Positions 35,505 to 45,460 of a stretch of 64,000 bases of DNA are shown piece by piece (the first letter of the stretch is position 1; each line of letters starts with the position of its first letter). The DNA comes from Sphingobacteriaceae bacterium (GTDB taxonomy: Bacteria; Bacteroidota; Bacteroidia; B-17B0; Aurantibacillaceae): NCBI GenBank assembly GCA_023251725.1, contig JAHEYG010000001.1, positions 1-64,000 on the forward strand, read 5' to 3'. The notes beneath the pieces were generated by a model. The model saw nothing but the letters and a program-made list of their open reading frames with translations. It searched no databases and had not been told where the DNA came from. A program made the position numbers and the translations under genes.

Positions 35505-36863
35505 TTACTCTATTACAATTTTCCCGTTATTAACTTGCTGTTTATCGTTGAGTAAAATATAATGATACAGCCCTTTTGGAAGACCGTTAGTAACGATATT
35601 ATTTTCACCCGATGAAATTTTTTGCTCGTGAACTTTTTGTCCGAGTGAATTGATTAGAATTAGTTCGGCATTAGAAATTTCATTGGAGACTTGTAGTTTG
35701 AATGAACCAGTGTTTGGATTGGGGGAGATTTTTGTTTCACTTGGTTTAACAATTAAATCATTGATTCCAGCAAGGCAGGAACTAACACAAATTACTCTGA
35801 TACGAACATTAGCCCAATCAGCAATGTATATATTATTTGAAACGTCAACCGCAACCGAATAAGGAGCAAAAATCTGTGCTGATGTGGCAAGTCCTCCGTC
35901 ACCAGAAAAACTTCCAATACCATTTCCTACAATAGTACTAATTACTCCTGATGCGTTTACCTTTCTAATTCTATGATTAGGATTATCTGCAATATATATA
36001 TTGTTCGAAACATCAACAGCTACACCAAAGGGGAAGCTTAATTGGGCAGAAGTAGCTTGTCCTCCATCGCCGGAAAAACCATTTGTTCCCGTACCTGCAA
36101 CAGTATTAATAATACAAGAAGTATTTATTTTTCTTATTCTTTTATTGTTTGCATCAGCAATAAAGATATTTCCAGAAAGGTCAACAGCAATTGCATTAGG
36201 GAAATTAATTTGGGCAGAAATTGCAATTCCTCCATCACCTGAAAAACCACTTATTCCTGTGCCCGCGATTGTTGTAATTGTTCCTGATGTATTTATTTTC
36301 CTTATCCGATTATTGCCTAAATCAGCAATTAAGATATTGTTGCTAGCATCAATCGCAATTGCAGTAGGGCCATAAATTTGAGCAGAAATTGCTAAGCCGC
36401 CATCACCAGAATAACCGGTTCCACCTGTTCCTGCAATTGTTGTAATTATGCCTGAAGCGTTTACTTTTCGTATCCTGTTATTACCTTGATCAGCAATATA
36501 AATATTACCTGAAGCATCTATCGAAACTCCATGTGGATCATAAATTTGAGCTGAGATTGCTGGGCCGCCATCGCCAGAAAAACCAGCTACTCCCGTTCCA
36601 GCGATTGTACTTATTATACCAGAAGTATTTACTTTTCTAATTCGATGGTTAAGATAATCTGCAATATAAACGTTACCTGACGCATCAACGGCAACTCCAA
36701 CAGGATTGCTAATTTGCGCCACCGTTGCATTTAAACCATCACAACAATATCCAACATTACCATTACCAGCAAAAGTATAAATATTTTGTCCTTTGCATAA
36801 GACCGTATGTAATATGATTATACCAATATAAACAATTCGAACCATAAAATCGTACTTAATCAT
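35505..36863 (-). CDS. NHL-repeat beta-propeller protein with T9SS sorting domain
   Basis: The 452-residue secreted protein has a signal peptide (MVRIVYIGIIILHTVLCKGQ from the second possible start at 36845). Six NHL repeats of about 56 residues follow, each with PxGVAVDASGNIYIAD, NHRIRKVNxSGIIxTIAGTG and GFSGDGGxAxSAQ. They should fold into a six-bladed propeller. The end is a type A sorting domain: ISPNPNTGSFKLQV to NNGKIVIE. Propellers of this sort bind proteins or glycans at the surface; the ligand here is unknown. It ends 7 bp after the convergent pabB stop. Confidence 0.9.
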   Translation of the reverse strand: MIKYDFMVRIVYIGIIILHTVLCKGQNIYTFAGNGNVGYCCDGLNATVAQISNPVGVAVDASGNVYIADYLNHRIRKVNTSGIISTIAGTGVAGFSGDGGPAISAQIYDPHGVSIDASGNIYIADQGNNRIRKVNASGIITTIAGTGGTGYSGDGGLAISAQIYGPTAIAIDASNNILIADLGNNRIRKINTSGTITTIAGTGISGFSGDGGIAISAQINFPNAIAVDLSGNIFIADANNKRIRKINTSCIINTVAGTGTNGFSGDGGQATSAQLSFPFGVAVDVSNNIYIADNPNHRIRKVNASGVISTIVGNGIGSFSGDGGLATSAQIFAPYSVAVDVSNNIYIADWANVRIRVICVSSCLAGINDLIVKPSETKISPNPNTGSFKLQVSNEISNAELILINSLGQKVHEQKISSGENNIVTNGLPKGLYHYILLNDKQQVNNGKIVIE

Positions 36864-36881
36864 ACAACTGCGACATCCCCC

Positions 36882-39326
36882 CTACTGCAAAATAATTTTT
36901 TCTTTAGAAATAATTTTCCCACCGCTGAACAAACTCGCAAAATAAGTTCCCTTTGCAAAATGGCTGCAATCAATGGTGATGGAATTTGTTTTTATATTTT
37001 GCGAGTGAATTATTTTTCCTTCAATGTTTCTTATCTCTAAAATTTCCTTTCCGTTTAAATTATAATCTTCCAATGCTACCGTTATACTATTGCTCGCCGG
37101 GTTTGGGAAAATTTTTAGTTTCACGTTTTTTTCTGCAACGGGTTTTATCCCAATCATATTAGGATTAGGTCCCATTTTATTGGCAAAACAATATTCTCCC
37201 AACTTAAAAGTATCTACCGTTAAAATTCCGGTTTTGCCGGCTGCCGGAAATCTTGTGGTTTTTAATTCGCGCCAATCGTCACCCGCATTTTTACGATACA
37301 TAACAGCAATGCTGTCGCCATTAATAGAGGTTAAACAAGTATCCAAATAACTGTAAGTTCCGGTTCCCACCACCGTCGTTCCTGTTGGTACGGGAATGCC
37401 ATCAAAATTTAATTTAAGTTTCGCTAAAAATCCCGCACTTAAAATCCCATCAATTTTCCAGTAATGCTGATTCGATAATTTATAAAGCTTAGAATTATAT
37501 TTTATAGGATCGGGTGCAGTATAATTATGTTCTACTCTTATAAACGACGAATCGGCACCTTTGTTGCTTACAATTAAATTTACTTTTCCGAGTGTGTAAG
37601 GGAATGATCCCACCGCTTTTATAGTTTTAAAATCGGAACTTACCGCATCACTTATTTTTGAATCGAAATTAATAGCAGCGTAAACCGGATTAAAAGGTAA
37701 GTTAGCAGTAAAAGATTGAACCGGATTAAACATCATTACTTTCTTCACCGTTTTATTCCAACCATTATCAAAAAAAGTTATTTCGAGCGGCACATTGTTA
37801 TAATATACATTGCAACCGGTTAATTTTTGTTTTAAATGAATATTGGCCATATAACTGCCTCCCCCTTGCGGCGTGTACTTTATTGAATCAATCGAAAAAT
37901 GCGGCCAGCCTCCGCTAAATACCCAACGATTAAAAAATCCTACTAAAGTCTGCCCTGACGAAGTTTCGAGCAATTGCCTGAACTCATCACTATTCATAGT
38001 CTTATACGATTTTTGTACCAAGGCATATTTTAATCCCGCAAAAAAAGCAGTGTCGCCCATATACGTTCGCAAGGTATGCGCCACATCGGCTCCTTTTTTA
38101 TAAACGTGGTCGCCATAAGTGTACTGAAAAGGCACTCCCGAAATTGGCCAATATACTTTTTCTTTAAAGTGCGCGAAATGCAAAATATAATCGTGTTCGG
38201 TTTTTACATCGGCAATATATTGCGCTTTGTTGTAAGCCCATTCTTTAAATAAATGTTCGCTATAACTGGCCATACCTTCGTTGAGCCACATGTCTTCTTT
38301 TGTTTCGCAAGTCATTAAATCGCCCCACCAATGATGCGATAACTCGTGCGCCATAATGCTGGCCTCATAAGCTAAACTACCTGCTACTGCTTGAGGATAT
38401 GAAATGTTGGTGGGATGTTCCATCGCTCCGCTTCCGAATGGAACGAGACAATAACCAACACGATTCCAAACATAAGGACCATAATAATTTTCAAATGCTG
38501 CCAAGGCTGTTTTCAATTTTGCGAATCCAATTTTCATTGCGGACGTATCGGAAGGACGCGCGGTTAAAATTATCGGAACGGTTCCGAGCATTAAAGGTGC
38601 CGACCAATTTACCTGAGTGTAATCGGCCACTGCTACTGAAGCGAGATAACTTGGAATTTCTTTACTCAACACCCATTTGCGCGTACGTTTGTTTCCGGTT
38701 TTAATATCGCTTATTAATTGTCCGTTGCAATAAGAAGATTTTGTTGTATCAGTAGTAATATTAAATTCATAAGTGCTTTTCTCAACAAAATTATCGAAGC
38801 ACGGAAACCATGCGCGGCCATAGTTATGCGGGTTAGCACCAAAACCTACTCCTAAATTGTAAGCGTACGGCGGTGTAAAATAAAATCCACCCCATCCGGT
38901 AGGATCGCCTTGAGGTTTACCGTGGTAGAAGACCGTTATACTAACAGTATCCAAAATATTGTAGCCGGCTGCTAAATTTATTTTTGCTACCGTATCGTTA
39001 TAAGTGAAAGTGAGCTTTGTGGCATTGTATTTTACCGAATCGATAAATAATTTTAGAAGATCTAATCTTATTTTATTTTGCAAGTTTATTTTAGGAGTAA
39101 ATTTTACAATGGTATTGGCGCGCACAGTATCGGTAACAAAATCGGTAACATTAAAGTTGATGGTGTATTTTAAAATATCGATGGTATCGCTACGCAGGTT
39201 TTCGGGAGATAAATAAAGACTCGCCACATTTTGTTTTGATTTTATTTTATTGGGATGCTGCGCTTTTAAACTGCAGATTAATGCAAGTAGGATTACAATA
39301 AATATTGTATTTTTTGAACGGCTCAT
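36882..39326 (-). CDS. M1 family metallopeptidase with T9SS sorting domain
   Basis: This is a zinc aminopeptidase of 814 residues. After the signal peptide (FIVILLALICSLKAQ) come the N-terminal beta domain and the catalytic domain with GAMEH at 300-304 (the exopeptidase motif, GAMEN in most relatives), HELSH at 327-331 and the third zinc ligand Glu350 in WLNEG. A beta domain and a type A sorting domain follow (IFPNPASNSITVAL to SKEKIILQ), so the enzyme should act at the cell surface or outside, trimming peptides for uptake. The His in place of the usual Asn of GAMEN may change N-terminal recognition. Confidence 0.92.
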   Translation of the reverse strand: MSRSKNTIFIVILLALICSLKAQHPNKIKSKQNVASLYLSPENLRSDTIDILKYTINFNVTDFVTDTVRANTIVKFTPKINLQNKIRLDLLKLFIDSVKYNATKLTFTYNDTVAKINLAAGYNILDTVSITVFYHGKPQGDPTGWGGFYFTPPYAYNLGVGFGANPHNYGRAWFPCFDNFVEKSTYEFNITTDTTKSSYCNGQLISDIKTGNKRTRKWVLSKEIPSYLASVAVADYTQVNWSAPLMLGTVPIILTARPSDTSAMKIGFAKLKTALAAFENYYGPYVWNRVGYCLVPFGSGAMEHPTNISYPQAVAGSLAYEASIMAHELSHHWWGDLMTCETKEDMWLNEGMASYSEHLFKEWAYNKAQYIADVKTEHDYILHFAHFKEKVYWPISGVPFQYTYGDHVYKKGADVAHTLRTYMGDTAFFAGLKYALVQKSYKTMNSDEFRQLLETSSGQTLVGFFNRWVFSGGWPHFSIDSIKYTPQGGGSYMANIHLKQKLTGCNVYYNNVPLEITFFDNGWNKTVKKVMMFNPVQSFTANLPFNPVYAAINFDSKISDAVSSDFKTIKAVGSFPYTLGKVNLIVSNKGADSSFIRVEHNYTAPDPIKYNSKLYKLSNQHYWKIDGILSAGFLAKLKLNFDGIPVPTGTTVVGTGTYSYLDTCLTSINGDSIAVMYRKNAGDDWRELKTTRFPAAGKTGILTVDTFKLGEYCFANKMGPNPNMIGIKPVAEKNVKLKIFPNPASNSITVALEDYNLNGKEILEIRNIEGKIIHSQNIKTNSITIDCSHFAKGTYFASLFSGGKIISKEKIILQ

Positions 39327-39427
39327 TTAAGAAATTTTAAAGTATAACCTTAAAAGTAAAGAAAATTTTGTTCTTTTACAATTAAATTAAGATTACAATA
39401 GTTAAATTAGTATTTTGAACTCCTAAA

Positions 39428-40981
39428 ATGATAGCTGTAAGCGTACAAGAGTTATATGATTTGGTGAAATCGCTGAGCAAATCGGAGAAACGGTTTTTTA
39501 AGCTCACCGTTTCGGCCGAGACGCATGCACCTATATTGAGTAAATTATTTGATGACCTCGAAAAATCACGGTCGTTCGACGAAGCGCATTTTCAAAAATT
39601 ACTGAAACAAAAATCAAAATCAAAAATTGCGATACCTAGCGAAAAAGAACTTATTAAATTAACTTATGATGTAATTTTAAAAAGTCAGCGTGTGTTTTAC
39701 GCCGAGTCTATTCGCGGACATGTTTTTAAGGATGAGATTTCGAATTTACGAAATTTATTTGATAAGGCGCAATACAAACAATGCCGCAAAATGCTCACTA
39801 AATTAAAGCAAGACGCTTATGCGGAAGAAAGTTTTAATTTTATTTTAGAAATAATTTCCATTGAAAAACAATTGCTCGATATTGAAAATAAATTTGGTAT
39901 TGATACCAAATCGCTGGAGGAATTAATTACTGAAGAGCAGGATTTAATTGAGAAGGCAAAAAATTCGGGGGAATATGCTCAGGTTTTTTCTCAGTTAAAT
40001 TATCAGATAAGGCAAAACATGGTGGCTAAAAACATCAAAGATTTTGAGCCTTATGATAATTTACTGAATTCGGTTCTTCTTAATAACAAAGATAAATGTC
40101 TTTCTAAAAAAGCGTTGGTAATTTACCATCACAGTCGCGCCCTTTGTTTTTCCAAAAAAAGAGATAATGTTCAGCGACAGAATGAATTTCAAAATATGGT
40201 GGATTTAATGGACAAGCATCCGTTTTTAATTACTGAGTTCCCAAAAAGGTATTTGTCGGCCATCAATAATATTTTATCGGTTGAAATTGAAAAATGCAAT
40301 TACGCAACTGCCGAAAAATTAATTGAGAGTTTTACTAAATTAAAAAGCCATCCTGCCTTTAATACCACCGATTTGCAGCTTAAAATTTTTACCAGCACCA
40401 GTAACGCTCAATTGCTAATTTATACTGATGGCGGAAAATCGGAGAAAGCTTTACCGATAATAAAATACATTAATGAGCAAATTGACTTGTATAAGGAAAA
40501 AATAAATAAAGAGGAGTTACTTATTTTTTATTACAATTTTGCCAACCTTTATATTTATTCGCAAAATTTTGAATTAGCCGAAAAATACGTGAATATTATT
40601 TTAAATGAGAATGACAAATTGCTGCGGCAGGATTTACAATGTTTTTCGAGGATACAAAACATTATTGTGCATTACGAATTAAAAATGTTTCCGCAACTAA
40701 AATATATTTTAAAGACTTCGCGCGATTTTTATAAAGACCAAAAATATTTATTTAAAACCGAAAAACTAATTTTAGATGTGTTTGAAGAATTATTAGAAAC
40801 CAATTCGGCAGAAATAGTGTGGGAAAAATTTTTAAAAGAATTAAAATCCGTAATGAAAGATTCTTACGAAAAAATGGCCAATTATTACTTCGATTTTTTA
40901 GCTTACGGCGAAAGTAAAGTGAGCGGCAAAAAAATAGGAGATTTAATTTATAGTAAACAAATCACAAACTGGAAAAAATAG
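39428..40981 (+). CDS. Helical repeat-like protein, first of a paralogous pair
   Basis: I do not recognise a named family. The 517-residue protein is predicted all-helical with no signal peptide or membrane segment. It starts with SVQELYDLVKSLSKSEKRFFKLTVS, a pattern seen in Bacteroidota proteins of unknown role, and the rest has TPR-like helical pairs (for example EELLIFYYNFANLYIYSQNFELAEKYVNIIL). It is related along its length to the next gene, 27 bp downstream: KQCRKMLTKLKQDAYAEESF against KQSRKVLDYTKEQAYKHELF. It is probably a cytoplasmic scaffold or regulator. Confidence 0.75.
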   Translation: MIAVSVQELYDLVKSLSKSEKRFFKLTVSAETHAPILSKLFDDLEKSRSFDEAHFQKLLKQKSKSKIAIPSEKELIKLTYDVILKSQRVFYAESIRGHVFKDEISNLRNLFDKAQYKQCRKMLTKLKQDAYAEESFNFILEIISIEKQLLDIENKFGIDTKSLEELITEEQDLIEKAKNSGEYAQVFSQLNYQIRQNMVAKNIKDFEPYDNLLNSVLLNNKDKCLSKKALVIYHHSRALCFSKKRDNVQRQNEFQNMVDLMDKHPFLITEFPKRYLSAINNILSVEIEKCNYATAEKLIESFTKLKSHPAFNTTDLQLKIFTSTSNAQLLIYTDGGKSEKALPIIKYINEQIDLYKEKINKEELLIFYYNFANLYIYSQNFELAEKYVNIILNENDKLLRQDLQCFSRIQNIIVHYELKMFPQLKYILKTSRDFYKDQKYLFKTEKLILDVFEELLETNSAEIVWEKFLKELKSVMKDSYEKMANYYFDFLAYGESKVSGKKIGDLIYSKQITNWKK

Positions 40982-41008
40982 CCTTCGAAGCCTATAATAA
41001 ATAATAAT

Positions 41009-42550
41009 ATGAAGCCCTCGAATTTATTGTTTGACATAATTAAATCGCTGAACGTTGAAGAAAAAAAACATTTTCAACAGGCTTCTTCCTTGCAACAGGG
41101 CGATAAAAATTATATTAAACTGTTCAATTATATTTCATCACTAAGCGAATACGACGAAGAAGCGGTAAAAGAAAAATTTAAAAATGAAACCTTTGTGAAG
41201 CATTTGCCTTCCGAAAAAAATCAATTGCTTCATCATATTTTAAAAAGTTTGCGCTATTTCAGAATTCAAAACAGCGCCACTGCACAAATTTACGAGCGAA
41301 TAAAAGACATTCATTTATTATTTAATAAATCGCTTTACAAACAATCGCGCAAAGTTTTAGATTACACAAAAGAACAGGCCTACAAACACGAATTGTTTTA
41401 TTACATTTTAGATATTATTGATTTAGAAAAAGTGGTGATTGACATGGAAGCACATTTTGGGGAAATTACAAATACAGCCATCGACACTTTAATTTTGGAA
41501 GAAGTTGACATCTATAAAAAAATTGAACAGCTTACGCATTTCGAAAAATTATTAAGTCATTTAAATAAATTATCTACCCGTTTGTTATTTGTAAGAACGC
41601 AATCGGATGTGGATGAAATTGAAAAAATACTTAAAGACAAATTATTAAATCTCCCAAAAAAAATTAATTCGCAAAAATCACTCATCACTGCCCTGCATGT
41701 AAAAGGTTTGGCGTATCGTCTCTTAAATAAATCAGACGAAATGTTTGAGGCCTTTACCGAATTGGTAAACATTATGGAAGAAAATGTTTCGCTTATTTCT
41801 GAAATGCCAAAAAGTTTTATCACTGCCCACGGTTACATTATTCGTTATTACGCTATCAAACGATTATATACTGATGGATTTAAAACTATCGACAAATTAA
41901 AAGCGCTCACTTTAAATCCCGATTTTAAAAGCACCGATTTACAAGTGGCTATTTTCCCGAAAGCTTACATTAACGAAATGTTATTGTACGATTACATTGG
42001 GCAGCACGACAAGGCAAAAAATGTAATACCGGCTGTAATTAAAGGATTGGAAAAATACGAAAGCAAAATTAATGAAGAAGAATTATTACGAATTTATCAT
42101 GTTATTACCATGGTATATTTTGGTGTGGGCGAATACAGCAAGTCGTTACACTGGATAAATAAAATTATAAATTCCAGCTATTCTGAGTTGCGGCAGGATA
42201 TTATTCGTATTGCCAAACTGGTTAATTTAATCATCCACTTCGAATTGGGTAACGATGATTTGTTGCCTTACATTTATAAATCAACGCAGCGTTTTGTTAT
42301 GTCGCTCGACAATAAATACAAATTTGAAATTTTATTTTTAGAATACTTTAAAAAAATATCTTTATCTAAACGAGAAGGAAAACAAGTGGCCACTTATGTC
42401 AACTTCAAAGAAGAAATGCAAACTATTTTTAAAGACCCCTACGAAAAAAATGCTTTAGAATATTTTAATTTTTATGCCTGGTTAGATTCAAAAATTCACA
42501 ACATTTCTTTTTCAGACGCCATTAAAATCCGGAAACAGAATATGGCTTAA
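41009..42550 (+). CDS. Helical repeat-like protein, second of a paralogous pair
   Basis: The 513-residue protein is the tandem paralogue of its neighbour, sharing the N-terminal layout (NLLFDIIKSLNVEEKKHFQQAS), the central INEEELLRIYHVITMVYFGVGEYSKSLHWINKII helical repeat region and the C-terminal MQTIFKDPYEKNALEYFNFYAWLDSK segment (compare KSVMKDSYEKMANYYFDFLAYGESK). No catalytic motif is visible. The pair is co-transcribed by position, and the function remains unknown. The gene ends in a convergent intergenic region with inverted heptamer arrays. Confidence 0.75.
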   Translation: MKPSNLLFDIIKSLNVEEKKHFQQASSLQQGDKNYIKLFNYISSLSEYDEEAVKEKFKNETFVKHLPSEKNQLLHHILKSLRYFRIQNSATAQIYERIKDIHLLFNKSLYKQSRKVLDYTKEQAYKHELFYYILDIIDLEKVVIDMEAHFGEITNTAIDTLILEEVDIYKKIEQLTHFEKLLSHLNKLSTRLLFVRTQSDVDEIEKILKDKLLNLPKKINSQKSLITALHVKGLAYRLLNKSDEMFEAFTELVNIMEENVSLISEMPKSFITAHGYIIRYYAIKRLYTDGFKTIDKLKALTLNPDFKSTDLQVAIFPKAYINEMLLYDYIGQHDKAKNVIPAVIKGLEKYESKINEEELLRIYHVITMVYFGVGEYSKSLHWINKIINSSYSELRQDIIRIAKLVNLIIHFELGNDDLLPYIYKSTQRFVMSLDNKYKFEILFLEYFKKISLSKREGKQVATYVNFKEEMQTIFKDPYEKNALEYFNFYAWLDSKIHNISFSDAIKIRKQNMA

Positions 42551-42560
42551 AGAAAGATTA

Positions 42561-42634
42561 AAGTATTAAGTACGAAGTACAAAGATTTAATTATTTCATC
42601 TTAATACTTTTATCTTTCTACTTAATACTTTTAG
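42561..42634. repeat. Inverted heptamer arrays between convergent genes
   Basis: AAGTATT, AAGTACG, AAGTACA and AAGATTT occupy 42561-42588; CTTAATA, CTTTTAT, CTTTCTA, CTTAATA and CTTTTAG occupy 42600-42634. The arms can pair and may act as a bidirectional terminator. Confidence 0.75.
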
Positions 42635-43596
42635 TAATATTTATTTCCAACAAGATAATTCTTCACATAATCCTCCACTCCATCTTCTAAACTTACAAAC
42701 GCCTTGTTATACCCGGCCGATTTTAATTTTTGCATGTTTGCTTCTGTAAAATATTGGTATTTGTCTCTAATATCAATAGGTGTATCAATAAATTCAATTT
42801 TTGTTTCTTTATTTAAAGCTTTAAAAGTAGCTTTCGCCAAATCTAAAAAAGTTCGGGCTTTGCCACTTCCCAAATTATAAATGCCGTTTTTAATTTTGCT
42901 TTTATAAGCAAAAAATAAAACTTCAACCACATCTTTTACATAAACAAAATCGCGAAGTTGCTCGCCATCTTTATATTTCGGATGATGGCTTTTAAATAAT
43001 TTTACAAAACCATGCTTTTGAATTTGATTAAAAGCATGAAAAATAACGGAAGCCATTCGTTCCTTATGAAATTCGTTGGGACCATACACATTAAAAAATT
43101 TAAATCCCAACCAAATTGACGGCGCTTGTTTTTGTTGAAGCGCCCATTTATCAAATTCGTTTTTACTTATGCCGTAAGGATTTAATGGTTTCAATAAATT
43201 AATTTTTGTTTCGTCTTCGTCATAACCTTGTTCACCCAAACCATAAGTGGCGGCCGACGAAGCATACACCAATGGAATATTATTGTCCGTACAAATTTCC
43301 CAAATGCTTTTTGAATAATTTAAATTTAATTCGTTTAGCAAATCCATATTAAACTCTGTGGTATCTGTTCGCGCGCCAATGTGATAAACAAAATTTATTT
43401 TAGCAGCATTAACTTTAAACCAATTTAAAAATTCGGAGCGTTCAATTATTTGAGAATATTTTTTTGATTTGTAATTCGCTTCTTTTATTGTGGGCGAAAA
43501 ATCATCGACCAAAATAATATCCGTTATTCCCTCGTTATTAAAACGAGAAACTAAACAACTTCCAATGAAACCGGCGGCGCCTGTAATTACAATCAT
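42631..43596 (-). CDS. hldD: ADP-glyceromanno-heptose 6-epimerase
   Basis: HldD makes ADP-L-glycero-D-manno-heptose for lipopolysaccharide core. The 321-residue SDR protein starts MIVITGAAGFIGS (NADP-binding), has HIGARTDTTEFN as the family-specific active-site loop, SSAATYG with the catalytic Ser/Thr, YGISKNEFDKW with the Tyr and Lys, and FKFFNVYGPNE with QLRDFVYVKDVV. These are all typical of HldD (RfaD) rather than generic UDP-galactose epimerases. The length is as expected. Confidence 0.93.
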   Translation of the reverse strand: MIVITGAAGFIGSCLVSRFNNEGITDIILVDDFSPTIKEANYKSKKYSQIIERSEFLNWFKVNAAKINFVYHIGARTDTTEFNMDLLNELNLNYSKSIWEICTDNNIPLVYASSAATYGLGEQGYDEDETKINLLKPLNPYGISKNEFDKWALQQKQAPSIWLGFKFFNVYGPNEFHKERMASVIFHAFNQIQKHGFVKLFKSHHPKYKDGEQLRDFVYVKDVVEVLFFAYKSKIKNGIYNLGSGKARTFLDLAKATFKALNKETKIEFIDTPIDIRDKYQYFTEANMQKLKSAGYNKAFVSLEDGVEDYVKNYLVGNKYY

Positions 43597-43643
43597 AATA
43601 AATTTTACGTTTATAAAAGTACTAAATCTATTGGTAAAATCAG

Positions 43644-43651
43644 TATCTTTG
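43644..43651 (+). promoter_or_regulatory. Candidate -7 box of the acyl-CoA ligase gene
   Basis: TATCTTTG fits TAnnTTTG and ends 16 bp before the ATG at 43668, in the divergent hldD/ligase spacer. Confidence 0.4.
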
Positions 43652-43667
43652 ATTTCGGTTAAAAAAA

Positions 43668-45443
43668 ATGGAAATTACGCGTACGTTTGATATTTTAGAT
43701 TTACACAAATCGGTTTACCATAAAGAAGATTTGCTTTGTGGGAAGGAAAATAAACAATGGAAAAAATACGGAAGCAATGATTTTGTCGACTTCAGCAATA
43801 ATGTTAGCTATGGTTTACTTGCACTCGGTTTAAACCATAAAGATAAAGTGGCTATTATTGCAAACAATCGTCCCGAATGGGTTTTTGTGGATTACGGCTG
43901 CCAGCAAATTAATATTGTAACCGTTCCCATTTTTCCCACAGCCAGCAATTCTGATTTAAAATTTATTTTAAACCACGCCGAAATTAAAGCCATTTTTATT
44001 TCCGATAAAAGCATTTTCGCAAAATTGGCCGCCATCGAAAAAGAAATTCCCACTGTAAAACACATTATTAGTTTTGATAAAGTAGAAGGCCTCATGCATT
44101 TTACGGATTTTATTGAACTCGGAAAAAAAAATTCGGTTCCCGAAAAAGTCGAAACCATAAAAAAAACAATTAGTCCCAGCGATTTGTTAACCATACTTTA
44201 TACCTCCGGAACAACAGGTACTCCCAAGGGTGTAATGATTTCACATCAAAATTTGGTTCAGAATGTGATTAGTTGTCAGGATTTCGCCCCTTTTGAAACC
44301 TGGTGGAAAGCTTTGAGTTTTCTTCCGCTCAATCATGTTTACGAACGCATGCTCATTACTTTGTATTTATTTAAAGGCATTTCGGTTTATTTTGCCGAAG
44401 GTTTCGAAACCATTGGCGATAATTTAAAAGAAGTGAAACCTCAAATGTTTGTTTCGGTGCCGCGATTAATTGAACGTGTGTACGAAAAAATTTGTGCCGC
44501 CGGCGAAAAATTAAGCAGCACAAAACGTAAAATTTTTAACTGGAGCATTCGTATTGCCGAACAATATGAAGTAAATGGAGCCAATGGTTTTATTTATGAA
44601 CTAAAAAGAAAAATTGCCGATAAATTAGTGTACAGCAAATGGCGCGCTGCAGTAGGCGGAAAATTAGTTTGCTTGGCTTCGGGTGGCGCAGCCCTAAATC
44701 CGAAATTAGAACGTATTTTTTTATGCGCTAAAATTGTTGTGCTGCAAGGTTACGGTTTAACCGAAACTTGTGTTGTGGTGAGCGTTAATCGTTTTGGGAA
44801 AGATAATATAAGAATCGGTTGTGTGGGACCGTTAGTTGATAAAGTAGAAGTAAAAATTGCCGAAGAAGATGGAGAAATTTTAATTAAAGGGCCGAGTGTG
44901 ATGATGGGATATTATAAAAATCCCGAAGCTACCGCCGAAGTGATGGACAATGAAGGTTGGTTTCACAGCGGCGATGTGGGAACATTTTTAGAAAATAAAT
45001 TTTTAAAAATTACCGATCGCAAAAAAGAAATTTTTAAAACCAGCGCCGGAAAATACATTGCACCTTTGGCCATTGAAAATAAATTAAAAGAATGTAAATA
45101 CATTGAGCAATGCATGGTGGTGGGCGAAGGACAAAAATTTGCATCGGCCTTAATAGTTCCTGATTTTACCAATTTTAAAGAGTATTGCAACATCAATAAT
45201 ATAGAGTGGAAAAGTAATTTGGAAATGAGCCGGCACGAAGATTTGAAAAAAATGATTAATGAGCACGTTAAGATTATGAATAAAACACTGGCGCCTTATG
45301 AACAACTTAAGCGTTGCGAAATTGTAAAAAACGAATGGAGTATTGACGGCGGCGAACTCACACCAAAATTAAGTTTGAAACGTAAAATTATTAAAAGCAA
45401 AAACGAAGAAGCGCTCAGTAAAATTTATGAAATGGAAAATTGA
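43668..45443 (+). CDS. AMP-dependent long-chain acyl-CoA/acyl-ACP ligase
   Basis: This is an ANL-superfamily enzyme of 591 residues that activates a carboxylic acid as acyl-adenylate and transfers it to CoA or a carrier. The phosphate-binding motif is LYTSGTTGTPKGVMIS, LQGYGLTETCVV is the A5 segment, GWFHSGDVG the A7, and ITDRKKEIFKTSAGKYIAP the A8 hinge with a catalytic-type lysine nearby. It resembles FadD15-like long-chain ligases. Lying next to the second pigment gene set, it may load an aryl acid or fatty acid for that pathway, but it could equally be general lipid metabolism. Confidence 0.9.
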   Translation: MEITRTFDILDLHKSVYHKEDLLCGKENKQWKKYGSNDFVDFSNNVSYGLLALGLNHKDKVAIIANNRPEWVFVDYGCQQINIVTVPIFPTASNSDLKFILNHAEIKAIFISDKSIFAKLAAIEKEIPTVKHIISFDKVEGLMHFTDFIELGKKNSVPEKVETIKKTISPSDLLTILYTSGTTGTPKGVMISHQNLVQNVISCQDFAPFETWWKALSFLPLNHVYERMLITLYLFKGISVYFAEGFETIGDNLKEVKPQMFVSVPRLIERVYEKICAAGEKLSSTKRKIFNWSIRIAEQYEVNGANGFIYELKRKIADKLVYSKWRAAVGGKLVCLASGGAALNPKLERIFLCAKIVVLQGYGLTETCVVVSVNRFGKDNIRIGCVGPLVDKVEVKIAEEDGEILIKGPSVMMGYYKNPEATAEVMDNEGWFHSGDVGTFLENKFLKITDRKKEIFKTSAGKYIAPLAIENKLKECKYIEQCMVVGEGQKFASALIVPDFTNFKEYCNINNIEWKSNLEMSRHEDLKKMINEHVKIMNKTLAPYEQLKRCEIVKNEWSIDGGELTPKLSLKRKIIKSKNEEALSKIYEMEN

Positions 45444-45460
45444 GCCTCGCCATCTCGCAA

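Noticed and set aside
36001..36375. Open frame of 124 residues opposite the NHL gene
   Set aside because: It mirrors the periodic NHL repeats and has no independent features.
36882..39326. GAMEH in place of GAMEN as a sign of an inactive peptidase
   Set aside because: The zinc ligands HELSH and Glu350 are intact, so it is better read as altered specificity than loss of function.
42561..42634. Possible CRISPR array
   Set aside because: The repeats are 7 bp with no spacers; no cas genes are in the window.
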